A DNA stretch of 55,463 nucleotides, from contig WUAI01000021.1 of NCBI GenBank assembly GCA_009827225.1, positions 1-55,463 on the forward strand. Reading direction: 5' to 3'. This document shows, piece after piece, positions 7,810 to 16,792 of the stretch. The position numbers and the translations under genes are program-made. The notes below the pieces were generated by a model, which had not been told where the DNA came from, searched no databases, and worked only from the letters and a program-made list of their open reading frames with translations. Origin of the DNA: Flavobacteriaceae bacterium. Its GTDB lineage: Bacteria; Bacteroidota; Bacteroidia; Flavobacteriales; Flavobacteriaceae. Every line of letters begins with the position of its first letter. Position 1 is the first letter of the stretch.

Positions 7810-8498
7810 TGAGTACAGGAGAACTTAAGAAACTGAAAGTCACCGGATATAAGGACGAAAAGTTCACGAAAAAATTGGGCGATGGTGAGTTCAACACCTT
7901 GTTAAATCCCGAGAAGTATACTTTTAAATATAAAGTGGAGTATACCGAAGCGCAGGGACAAGGTACCAGTGCTTCCATGCCTAAGTTCGTTCGAACGCCG
8001 CCGGAAGAATTCGAACTGGAGTTTCTATTCGATCGTACCGGGGTGATTCAGGGACAGGACGATACGACCGGTGACGGCATTATCGACGACCTGGAAAAAT
8101 TCAAAAAAATTGTTTTCGATTACAGCGGTGATGAACATAAGCCGAACTATGTGATGATCGGTTGGGGAACCCTTTTATTCAAAGGAACCCTGCTGGAGAT
8201 GTCGATCGAATTTAAGCTGTTTGGCTCAGACGGAACGCCTCTTCGTGCGGTGGCTAAATGCAAGTTCAAAGGATCAGTGGAAGATGATCTGCGTGTAGCA
8301 AAAGAAAATAACAGCTCTCCCGATCTCACTCATATTCGAACCGTAAAGGATGGTGATACCTTACCACTAATGACCTTCAATATTTATGGGGATTCAAAAT
8401 ATTACCTGGAAGTAGCTAAAGCTAATAATCTCGGTAATTTCAGAAAACTTGAGGTGGGACATAAAATTATGTTCCCTCCTATCGAAAAGGTAAGCTAA
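7809..8498 (+). CDS. eCIS baseplate/tube-initiator protein with LysM (Pvc7-like)
   Basis: A 229-aa protein with an N-terminal CIS tube-protein-like domain (LNPEKYTFKYKVEY, TPPEEFELEFLFD) and a C-terminal LysM-type module (about 175-225: TVKDGDTLPLMTFNIYGDS to VGHKIMFPP). Pvc7/Afp7 proteins combine these parts and bridge the spike hub to the first tube ring, with LysM serving as an assembly fold as in T4 gp53. It is coupled to the DUF5908 gene by a one-base overlap and is directly followed by the spike gene. Length and gene order are normal for the family. Confidence 0.9.
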   Translation: MSTGELKKLKVTGYKDEKFTKKLGDGEFNTLLNPEKYTFKYKVEYTEAQGQGTSASMPKFVRTPPEEFELEFLFDRTGVIQGQDDTTGDGIIDDLEKFKKIVFDYSGDEHKPNYVMIGWGTLLFKGTLLEMSIEFKLFGSDGTPLRAVAKCKFKGSVEDDLRVAKENNSSPDLTHIRTVKDGDTLPLMTFNIYGDSKYYLEVAKANNLGNFRKLEVGHKIMFPPIEKVS

Positions 8499-10244
8499 AT
8501 GAATAACACCCGAACCATACAAACCCCTCAGAGTCCGGATCTGGTTACTTTCAAAGTATTCATTGAAGGTGAGGAACTTTCTTCTACCTATCAGGTGAAA
8601 AACATCACTGTTGAAAAGGAAGTGAACCGGATACCTTTTGCTCAGTTGGCATTCTTTGATGGCGAAGCATCTACCCAGGATTTTGAGTTAAGCAATGAAG
8701 AACTGCTCACTCCGGGCAAGGCCATCGAAATAAAATGTGGGTATCATAACGATGAAGAATCCGTTTTTAAAGGGATTATTATCAAACAAAGCATTAAGAT
8801 TCGGGAAAACAGTTCTGTACTGGTAGTAGAATGCCGGGATGAAGCCGTTAAACTTACTATTGGCAGAAAAAATGCCTATTTCTACGAAAGTACCGATGCT
8901 GAAATTATTGAGGAAATTATTGGGTCCTATGGTTTGAGTGCTGAAGTAGCCTCAACAGAATACAGCCACAAAGAATTGGTGCAATACAACACCTCAGACT
9001 GGGACTTTATGATGACAAGAGCACAAGCCAACGGACTTATTTGTATGGTGGAAGATGGAAAGATCATCATCGACAGCCCCGACCTTTCACAGGCTGAAGT
9101 AGAAACCGTAGCCTATGGTGCGAGTATGCTCAGCTTTGATTCTGAAATGGACGCGAGGAATCAGTTTTCCTCCATCACAACCTATGGATGGAACCCATCT
9201 GAACAGGAAATAGTAGAGGCGGAAGCCGCAGATCCAGGCTTGACGCTCAACGGAAACTTAGAGGTTTCAGATCTGGCGGCTGTCATAGGCCTTGAGAACC
9301 TGGAATTAAAACATGGAGGGAACTATAATTCTACCTCCCTGCAAAACTGGAGTGATTCCGTTGCCATGTTTCAGCAGTTATCTAAAACCCGTGGACGCGT
9401 TAAGTTTCAGGGGATCGAACCGGTAAAACCGGGAGTCATGCTGAAACTCGAAGGCGTTGGCGATCGATTTAACGGAAATGTATTTGTAAGTGCTGTTCGC
9501 CATGAAATTTCCGAAGGAAACTGGACAATAGACGCTGAATTCGGGATGAACCCAAAATGGTTCAGCGAATGCTACGATATTAATCCATTGCCTGCATCAG
9601 GACTATTACCTGCTGTCAATGGATTGCAAGTAGGTGTTGTGAGTCAGTTGGAAGAAGATCCCGATAGCGAAGACCGAATACTGGTCCAGCTACCGATAGT
9701 AAATAATGAAGAGCAGGGGATTTGGGCGCGAGTGGCATCCCTGGATGCCGGTGAAAACCGTGGTGCGTTCTTCAGGCCAGAAATTGGAGACGAAGTCATT
9801 GTGGGGTTTATCAATGACGATCCAAATCATGCGGTGGTTTTGGGAATGCTCCATAGTAGCGCCAAACCTGCTCCAATCGTCGCTGCCGATGACAACCATG
9901 AAAAGGGATTTGTCACGCGTAGCGAAATGAAAATGGTATTCAATGACGAGAAAAAGTCGATTACCATCGAAACACCGGGAGGAAAGAAAATTGTTATTGA
10001 TGAGGACGCAGGAAGCATCGTCATAGAAGATGATAACTCGAACGTATTCACGCTCGACGGCGATGGTGTGAGCCTGGAAAGTGGAAGTGATTTCAATATT
10101 AAAGCTTCGGGAGATGTAAACATCGAAGGAACGAATATATCATTAAAAGCCAACGCAGAATTCAAAGCAGAAGGCAGTGCGGGTGCAGAAGTATCTACCA
10201 GTGCTGTTGCCACGCTCAAAGGGTCGTTGGTTCAAATAAACTAA
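8499..10244 (+). CDS. eCIS central spike protein, VgrG/gpD-gpV-like (Pvc8-like)
   Basis: A 581-aa spike. Residues about 15-365 are the gpD/T4 gp27-like hub (FKVFIEGEELSSTYQV; FKGIIIKQSIKIRENSS; GRVKFQGIEPVKPG). Residues about 375-460 are the gp5-type OB fold (LQVGVVSQLEEDPDSEDR, FFRPEIGDEVIVGF, VVLGMLHSS). The rest is a beta-helix needle rich in short repeats (GDVNIEGTNISLKA). The trimer forms the spike under the tube and is tipped by the PAAR protein encoded 3 bp downstream. No extra enzymatic domain follows the needle, so it does not look like an evolved, cargo-fused VgrG. Confidence 0.94.
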   Translation: MNNTRTIQTPQSPDLVTFKVFIEGEELSSTYQVKNITVEKEVNRIPFAQLAFFDGEASTQDFELSNEELLTPGKAIEIKCGYHNDEESVFKGIIIKQSIKIRENSSVLVVECRDEAVKLTIGRKNAYFYESTDAEIIEEIIGSYGLSAEVASTEYSHKELVQYNTSDWDFMMTRAQANGLICMVEDGKIIIDSPDLSQAEVETVAYGASMLSFDSEMDARNQFSSITTYGWNPSEQEIVEAEAADPGLTLNGNLEVSDLAAVIGLENLELKHGGNYNSTSLQNWSDSVAMFQQLSKTRGRVKFQGIEPVKPGVMLKLEGVGDRFNGNVFVSAVRHEISEGNWTIDAEFGMNPKWFSECYDINPLPASGLLPAVNGLQVGVVSQLEEDPDSEDRILVQLPIVNNEEQGIWARVASLDAGENRGAFFRPEIGDEVIVGFINDDPNHAVVLGMLHSSAKPAPIVAADDNHEKGFVTRSEMKMVFNDEKKSITIETPGGKKIVIDEDAGSIVIEDDNSNVFTLDGDGVSLESGSDFNIKASGDVNIEGTNISLKANAEFKAEGSAGAEVSTSAVATLKGSLVQIN

Positions 10245-10247
10245 ACC

Positions 10248-10538
10248 ATGGGAATGCCAGCAGCAAGAGTGAACGATATGCATGTGTGTCCGATAGTGAC
10301 TCCTGCCGGACCGCACGTTGGTGGCCCTATCTTACCCGCAGGTGATCCTACCGTACTCATTGGAGGAATGCCTGCTGCCAGAGTTGGAGATATTTGTACC
10401 TGTACGGGCCCTCCTGACAGCATTATTATGGGGTCTTCCTCTGTGTTGATCGGAGGAATGCCAGCAGCAAGATTGGGAGATAGCACGGCTCATGGAGGAA
10501 CAATAGTGCTTGGAGAATTTACAGTATTAATTGGATAA
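10248..10538 (+). CDS. PAAR-domain spike tip (Pvc10-like)
   Basis: A 96-aa PAAR protein built of three repeats ending in MPAAR-(V/L)-(N/G)-D, with His and Cys residues (MHVCPIVTPAGPH; CTCTGPP) of the kind that bind a metal at the apex of the cone. It caps the VgrG-like spike and sharpens the particle. It is short and lacks N- or C-terminal extensions, so it does not carry an effector of its own. It sits between the spike and gp25 genes with 3- and 5-bp gaps. Confidence 0.95.
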   Translation: MGMPAARVNDMHVCPIVTPAGPHVGGPILPAGDPTVLIGGMPAARVGDICTCTGPPDSIIMGSSSVLIGGMPAARLGDSTAHGGTIVLGEFTVLIG

Positions 10539-10543
10539 AAAAC

Positions 10544-10954
10544 ATGAACGAAACACAATCATTTTTAGGAGAGGGATGGAGTTTTCCTCCTCATTTCGAT
10601 AAAAAATCGGGGACCCTGGTGACGACCAGCGCCGTAGTTGACATCAACAGAAGTTTACACATACTCTTGTCAACTCGCTTGGGCGAACGCATCATGCTAC
10701 CCGGTTATGGTTGTAACCTGGAGGAATTATTATTTGAGTCCCTGGACGTTACCCTGAAAACTTATGTGAAAGATCTCATCAGTACGGCGATTTTATATCA
10801 CGAGCCCAGAATTGATGTTCAGAAAATCACCATCGACAGCACCAATGAACTTGAAGGTGAGATCCTTATTGAAATCGATTACCTGGTTAGAATAACCAAC
10901 TCAAGAGCTAATATGGTATTCCCATTTTATAAGAAAGAAGGCTCTGAAATTTAA
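10544..10954 (+). CDS. Baseplate wedge protein, gp25/GPW family (Pvc9-like)
   Basis: A 136-aa gp25-type protein, recognised by the region VVDINRSLHILLSTRLGERIMLPGYGCNLEELLFE and the C-terminal YLVRITNSRANMVFPFY. gp25 homologues staple sheath initiation to the baseplate wedges. Despite the historic lysozyme name, these proteins are structural. The gene is flanked by PAAR and the first baseplate-J-type gene, the standard eCIS order. Confidence 0.93.
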   Translation: MNETQSFLGEGWSFPPHFDKKSGTLVTTSAVVDINRSLHILLSTRLGERIMLPGYGCNLEELLFESLDVTLKTYVKDLISTAILYHEPRIDVQKITIDSTNELEGEILIEIDYLVRITNSRANMVFPFYKKEGSEI

Positions 10955-10956
10955 TT

Positions 10957-13900
10957 ATGGCAAAGAATTGCGATCATACATTTTTAACCCAACATGCGGG
11001 AACTGAGCAATCCGAACGATTGAAGAAGGCACTATTGCCCGAAAATTTCAAGCTGAATGATTTTTCAATTGCAGAATGGATGGAGTTCGCCTTCAAATTT
11101 GCTAACGAAGTAAATTATTTTGCGACGGACAATCCTGACAGCCCTTCAGGGAATTGGGAGTCCTTTTTCATTGCAGAAGACGAGATCAAATCCTTTGTGG
11201 AGTCCCTGGAAGATTCTAATGGACTCACTCCTCACCTAACATTGTTTGTTTCCTTTTTGAAATTACTGGAGTTCACTAAGAACAGGTTCAACAAGATCAC
11301 TCAACGCCACCTTGATTTCTACTACGGGGAAATTCTCAAGATACAGAAGAAAGCAGCGGTGGAAGACCAGGTACATTTAATCTTTGAACTGGCAAAAAAT
11401 GTAACCGAGGCGTTAATCGTCGCAGAGACCAAGGCTGAAGCGGGTAAAGATGCCATAGGAAAGAGAATGCAATACGCCACAGAAGAGGAACTGGTAGTAA
11501 ATAAAACCAGTATCGGATCCTTGAAAAGCATCTACCATCACCGTAAGAAGAACAATTTGAATCCTGATGAAAGAAATGGGCTTTTCGCAGCAACAGTTGC
11601 TAATTCCCTGGATGGCAAAGGGGAAGGATTTAAAGATGATCCCAGTTGGTTGCCCTTTGGTTATCCAACATTCTTCAAACCAGAACTTCCGCTGGATACA
11701 CCGGATATAGGCTTCGCAGTAGCGGCACCCACTCTCCTTTTGAAAGAAGGCCGTCGCCTGGTAAAGTTCAAATTCACAATGAAGAAAAATGTGGGCAACA
11801 CAGATCTAACCAAACTACTAGATTGTATAGAGATCTACGCCACAGGAGAAAAAGCATGGTTAGGTCCTTACAAAGCTTCGGCGTCCATACAAAGCGGCTA
11901 TACCAGTTCCGTTTCAGGTAAAAACATTCAACTTTCGTTAGAAATTGATAAGACCGAAGAAAGTATCGTACCCTACAATGAAGAAGTTCATTTAGAGAAC
12001 TTCAATACCAACGAGCCCATGTTCAAATTTGTGGTTAAAACCCAAAAACCAGAACATGACGAAGGGTATCTATTCTTTACCAACGTGTTAAAAAAACCAC
12101 TCCGAAAGATCAACATTGATGTGCTGGTGGAAGAAGCCACGAATCTGGAGCTTAGTAACGATATTGGAGATTTAGTGGCCGACAAACCATTCTATCCGTT
12201 CGGTACCCAACCCGTGAAACGTTCAGCGTTCTACGTAGGACACCAGGAAGCTTTTGGCAAAAACTGGGATGAAATCACTGTTAATGCTTCGTGGCTCAAT
12301 ACACCAGACAGCTTTAAAGATCATTATATCGCCTATCGACGAGATGACGGCAACTTTAATCTCTCACCACAGCTATACTATCAAACACTATATCATGATT
12401 ACGATCCTATTGCCAAGAAATATACTCCGGTAGGTGGGACTTCAGAAATAAAAAGTGTTACCAACAGCAGTAACAACATTTATGTGACGGGAGATGATTA
12501 TTTCACCGCTAAAGTTACCATTAACAACGAAGAAACGAATTCAACGGTCGATAGTGAATTCGAGCTATTTACAAAGGCGGGAGACATTTATGAAACAGAA
12601 TTAGTGGTTCCCAATAACAATTACACCACGGGTGAAAATGGCCCGGTAAAATTGTCATTGAACCAGTCGTTTCTCCACTCTCTTTTCCCGAAGGTATATG
12701 CATTGGCCCTCACAAATGATGAAGATACGATGCTGCCAAATGAGCCTTATACTCCTATGGTCGAAACCATTTCACTGAACTATTCGGCGAGCCAGGAATT
12801 GGTATATAGTGGGAACGGAACTACGACCGAAAATCTGGAAGCCATTGAAATGTTCCATATTCATCCCTTCGGAAATGCAAAAAATTCGAAAACCCTAGTG
12901 CCTGAATATTGCCAGGGAGGCAGTCTCTACATCGGCCTCGAAGGAGCGGAAGCATTGCAGAATGTTTCCATATTATTCCAATTGTTGGAAGGAACTGAAA
13001 ATCCGTTAGCCGAATCTTTTGCAGTCAACGAACGCATCGAATGGGCATTCCTCTGTGACAATGAATGGAAGACCCTGGACAGTCTCAATCTGTTAGGAAA
13101 TTCCACCGACAATTTCCTCAAAACAGGTATTGTGTCGGTAAAAATTCCGAAGGAAGCCAATAACGACAACACTTTATTACCCGATGGCTATACCTGGTTA
13201 AGGGCTAAAAGCGATAAATCGTTTGATGCCGTCTGCAAAATAATCGATCTCCACGCCCAGGTGGCAACGGCTTCGTTTATCGATCAGGAAAATGATCTTT
13301 CTCACCTAGAGAACGGACTAGAAGCCGGAACTATAAGTAAACTAACTGAAAGGTTGGCGTTAGTGAAAAAGATCGAACAGCCTTATCATTCCTTTGGGGG
13401 ACAACCTGAAGAGTCTGACAATGGATATTACAAGCGAGTTAGCGAGAGAATAAGACATCGCGATCGAGCGATCAATCTTTGGGATTACGAACATCTTATT
13501 CTGGAGGAGTTTAAGGATGTTTATAAGGTTAAATGCCTGAATCATACCAAAGGAGATAACTTCCATGCTCCAGGTCATGTTAGCCTCATTGTGATTCCAG
13601 ATATCGTGAACAACAATGCATTTGATATCTACCAACCACGGGTGAGCACTGCTAAAAGGAATGAGGTCCAAAACTATGTGAATGGTCTCAATACATTTTT
13701 TGTAGAAGCTGAAGTCATAAATCCGGACTATGAAGAGATCGAGATTACCACCGACGTCAAGTTCAGAAAGGGTTATGACGAAAACTACTATACCGGACAA
13801 TTGGAGGAAGATATCAAGAAATACTTATCTCCCTGGGCCTTTGAGGAAACCAATGACATCACGTTTGGGATCACTTTCCACAGAAGCAAGATCATCGATT

Positions 13901-14109
13901 ATCTCGAACAATTACCCTATGTGGACTTTCTGGATAATGTGGAAGTTAAACACAGGATATCGCCACTTGCACCATATAAAAATAAAGTGAATGTATTGCC
14001 TTCGAATCCAAAGGCCATATTGGTTTCAGCAAAAAAACACCACATCACTCCAATCGAATCGAAATGTGCAAATCCGGTATCTAAAACCAATACACCATGT
14101 CTGAGCTAG
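10957..14109 (+). CDS. Baseplate J/gp6-like wedge protein, large (Pvc11-like)
   Basis: A 1050-aa baseplate component, begun 2 bp after gp25. The C-terminal third has the most recognisable gpJ/gp47-like region (YKRVSERIRHRDRAINLWDY, EFKDVYKVKCLNHT, and the late ITTDVKFRKGYDENYY strand). The N-terminal ~700 residues are larger than in Pvc11 and typical of the enlarged Bacteroidota forms. Its 3' end overlaps the next wedge gene by 13 bp, so the two are co-translated, consistent with the Pvc11/Pvc12 wedge heterocomplex. No cargo-like features are seen. Confidence 0.87.
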   Translation: MAKNCDHTFLTQHAGTEQSERLKKALLPENFKLNDFSIAEWMEFAFKFANEVNYFATDNPDSPSGNWESFFIAEDEIKSFVESLEDSNGLTPHLTLFVSFLKLLEFTKNRFNKITQRHLDFYYGEILKIQKKAAVEDQVHLIFELAKNVTEALIVAETKAEAGKDAIGKRMQYATEEELVVNKTSIGSLKSIYHHRKKNNLNPDERNGLFAATVANSLDGKGEGFKDDPSWLPFGYPTFFKPELPLDTPDIGFAVAAPTLLLKEGRRLVKFKFTMKKNVGNTDLTKLLDCIEIYATGEKAWLGPYKASASIQSGYTSSVSGKNIQLSLEIDKTEESIVPYNEEVHLENFNTNEPMFKFVVKTQKPEHDEGYLFFTNVLKKPLRKINIDVLVEEATNLELSNDIGDLVADKPFYPFGTQPVKRSAFYVGHQEAFGKNWDEITVNASWLNTPDSFKDHYIAYRRDDGNFNLSPQLYYQTLYHDYDPIAKKYTPVGGTSEIKSVTNSSNNIYVTGDDYFTAKVTINNEETNSTVDSEFELFTKAGDIYETELVVPNNNYTTGENGPVKLSLNQSFLHSLFPKVYALALTNDEDTMLPNEPYTPMVETISLNYSASQELVYSGNGTTTENLEAIEMFHIHPFGNAKNSKTLVPEYCQGGSLYIGLEGAEALQNVSILFQLLEGTENPLAESFAVNERIEWAFLCDNEWKTLDSLNLLGNSTDNFLKTGIVSVKIPKEANNDNTLLPDGYTWLRAKSDKSFDAVCKIIDLHAQVATASFIDQENDLSHLENGLEAGTISKLTERLALVKKIEQPYHSFGGQPEESDNGYYKRVSERIRHRDRAINLWDYEHLILEEFKDVYKVKCLNHTKGDNFHAPGHVSLIVIPDIVNNNAFDIYQPRVSTAKRNEVQNYVNGLNTFFVEAEVINPDYEEIEITTDVKFRKGYDENYYTGQLEEDIKKYLSPWAFEETNDITFGITFHRSKIIDYLEQLPYVDFLDNVEVKHRISPLAPYKNKVNVLPSNPKAILVSAKKHHITPIESKCANPVSKTNTPCLS

Positions 14110-16781
14110 ATCTAAATAAAACCATACCCAAGAAGGTCGAAACCAACGACGATCTGGACTACCATTTCCTTAGAAAGAAAGGGATCGAGTATATCGAGTC
14201 GCTGGGAAGTGAATTATGGTCCGACTATAACTCGCACGATCCGGGGATTACCATTTTGGAGGTGTTGAGCTATGCACTCACTGATCTTGCAGCACGGATT
14301 GAATTGCCTGTGGAAGTATTGCTGGCGGAAGAGGATAATGAAGACTACCTTAAGGAACAGTTTCTTACGGCGGATTTGGCACTGCCCATAAAGCCTATAA
14401 CCCCCACCGATTATCGAAAGCTTTTCATCGACCTTGACGGGGTGAAAAATGCCTGGGTAAGGAAACATGAAAAAAAGGTATTTGCCAATTGCAAGGACTT
14501 CGAGTTAGGGTTTCAACCCTTCCCGGTAGAAGAAAAGTTTCAGAAAGAGTTTATTCTGAATGGTTTGTATGATTTCTTAATTGAAATGGATGAGCTGGAT
14601 CCCGAAGTTTTTAATACCCCAGCTAAAATTGAACAGAAACAAGAAGAAATTAAAGACCTGGTTCGAGCTACTTATCATGCCAACAGAAACCTTTGTGAAG
14701 ATATCATTGATATTTCACTTGTTGAAGAACATCCTGTTCAAATTTGTGCTCAGATCGAAGTACACCCGGAAGCAGATGAAGAAAAGGTGCATGCCCTTAT
14801 ATTATATGCCATAGACGAATATCTTTCCCCCAATCTAAGATTCTATTCTTTAAAGGAAATGCTGGGCGATGGTTATACGACCGATAAAATTTATAACGGC
14901 CCACTGCTCACCAACGGATTCTTAAAAAATGAAGAGCTGGCAGCGACCGAATTGCGCACGGAAATCCGCTTGAGTGATTTGATCCATATCATCCAGAATA
15001 TCGAAGGGGTGGATGTTATTAGAGATATCAGTATTGATCATTGTTCCGGAGATGCAGCAAATTCAAAAGACTGGTTGCTATGCGTGCCGGAAGGTTTGAA
15101 GCCAACTCGTTGCGATAAGAGTGTTTTCAGCTACTTCAAAGGATTTTTACCTCTGAATGTAGACGAGGATGCGGTGGAAGGATTTCTACAGGAATTCCGT
15201 GACGAAGCGGCGGAAGAAATTGCGGCCACAGCTGCAGAGAGCAAGGAGCTCGATCTGCCCAATGCGGAAGGGATGACCCTGGGCAAATTTACTACCATTC
15301 AAAACGATTTTCCGGAAGTATATGGGGTGGGTCAGGTAGGTATTAATCCTTCCCTACCCGATTCCGAAAAATCGAAAATAAAACAACTGAAGGGATACCT
15401 GCTGTTTTTTGATCAGATCCTATCTACCTATTTTGCTCAATTACTAAAAGTAAAGGAATTACTATCGATAGATGGAGAGTTGGAAAAAAGCTACTTCACG
15501 CAACTGGTGAATGACGTCAAAGACTTCAAGGAAATATTACCAAACGATTATTCGTATCTCGAACCCGATTTTTCTGAAGACGACGTTATAACAGATATAC
15601 TCTTGTCCGATTTGGACGACGAGATCGTTCGAAGAAATCAAATACTGGATCATCTCCTTTCTCGTTTTGCTGAAAATTTCAGTGACTACGCCTATTTGAT
15701 GAAACAATTGTATGGTAGTTTTACAGATCAGGCTGTCATTAAAACCAAAGAACGTTTTCTTCAGCAGTACGGAATCATTGGTTGTGAGCGAGGGCTCAGT
15801 TTTAATTATTACCGGCAACTACCCGAGGATCTTTGGGACACGAATAATGTTTCCTCTTTTCAAAAACGAATAGCACTTCTTAGCGGAAACCCGGATTATT
15901 CCAGACGTAACTTTTCAGATCATTCTCTTGAATTATACGAAGAAGTGGACACAGATGGGATCATCGAATATCGATTCCGGATCAAAGACAAGAACAAAAC
16001 AATATTGTCTTCCGGTAGCAAGCACTATCATAACCTGGCTTCATTGTATGCTGAAATTTTCAATATTAAAAATTACGGCCGATTCATCGAGAATTATGAG
16101 ATAAAGATCAACAAGGCCGGCCGGTTCTATTTCAATCTTACCGATCCCAATTTTCCGGATCTAAATGATGAACGCCATGTTATAGCAAGACGAATTCCCA
16201 GCTTCAAGACCCAGGCCAATGCTGAAGCGGCGATCAAAATAGCCGCCGAATTCATTGCCGAAATCGATCCTAATGAAGGCATGTTCCTGATAGAACATAT
16301 CCTGCTACGACCAGATGTAACAGAGGAAACAATGGATCCTCAATACTTCATGAACATTTGTAAAGATAATTGCGAAAGTTGTGATGGGATCGACCCCTAC
16401 TCTTTCCGAGTATCCATTGTGCTACCCGGATGGACTGAAAGATATAGCAATATTGATTTCAGAAGGTTTATGGAAGATTTGATCAAACGAGAACTGCCGT
16501 CACATATCATGGCTAAAATTTGCTGGATTGGATGGCCCGCAAGTTATGAAGTAGATAATCCGGACGATGATGAAATGGTTCAACTGGAAGCTGCTTACAA
16601 GGCATGGTTACTAGCGAAAACCGACAGCGGACAAGCACAGGATGAAACCGCGCTCATTGATCTGTACACCATAATGAACTCACTGCATACAATTTACCCT
16701 CAAGGTAAATTGCACAACTGCGATAACGAAGAAGAACAACAAGACATCATTCTGGGAAGAACGAATCTCGGAAAAATTTAA
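14097..16781 (+). CDS. Baseplate J-like wedge protein 2 (Pvc12-like)
   Basis: An 894-aa wedge protein with the Bacteroidota signature near the N-terminus (WSDYNSHDPGITILEVLSYA, then LTDLAARIELP). The C-terminus has YSFRVSIVLPGWTERYSN followed by FRRFMEDLIKRELPSHIMAKICW, a block shared by this gene type. It should pair with the preceding baseplate-J protein to form the ring that controls contraction. A Cys cluster near 758-767 (CKDNCESCDG) could be a metal site. The gene overlaps its upstream partner by 13 bp and is followed after 11 bp by the 887-aa gene. Confidence 0.85.
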   Translation: MSELDLNKTIPKKVETNDDLDYHFLRKKGIEYIESLGSELWSDYNSHDPGITILEVLSYALTDLAARIELPVEVLLAEEDNEDYLKEQFLTADLALPIKPITPTDYRKLFIDLDGVKNAWVRKHEKKVFANCKDFELGFQPFPVEEKFQKEFILNGLYDFLIEMDELDPEVFNTPAKIEQKQEEIKDLVRATYHANRNLCEDIIDISLVEEHPVQICAQIEVHPEADEEKVHALILYAIDEYLSPNLRFYSLKEMLGDGYTTDKIYNGPLLTNGFLKNEELAATELRTEIRLSDLIHIIQNIEGVDVIRDISIDHCSGDAANSKDWLLCVPEGLKPTRCDKSVFSYFKGFLPLNVDEDAVEGFLQEFRDEAAEEIAATAAESKELDLPNAEGMTLGKFTTIQNDFPEVYGVGQVGINPSLPDSEKSKIKQLKGYLLFFDQILSTYFAQLLKVKELLSIDGELEKSYFTQLVNDVKDFKEILPNDYSYLEPDFSEDDVITDILLSDLDDEIVRRNQILDHLLSRFAENFSDYAYLMKQLYGSFTDQAVIKTKERFLQQYGIIGCERGLSFNYYRQLPEDLWDTNNVSSFQKRIALLSGNPDYSRRNFSDHSLELYEEVDTDGIIEYRFRIKDKNKTILSSGSKHYHNLASLYAEIFNIKNYGRFIENYEIKINKAGRFYFNLTDPNFPDLNDERHVIARRIPSFKTQANAEAAIKIAAEFIAEIDPNEGMFLIEHILLRPDVTEETMDPQYFMNICKDNCESCDGIDPYSFRVSIVLPGWTERYSNIDFRRFMEDLIKRELPSHIMAKICWIGWPASYEVDNPDDDEMVQLEAAYKAWLLAKTDSGQAQDETALIDLYTIMNSLHTIYPQGKLHNCDNEEEQQDIILGRTNLGKI

Positions 16782-16792
16782 AATATAGCATC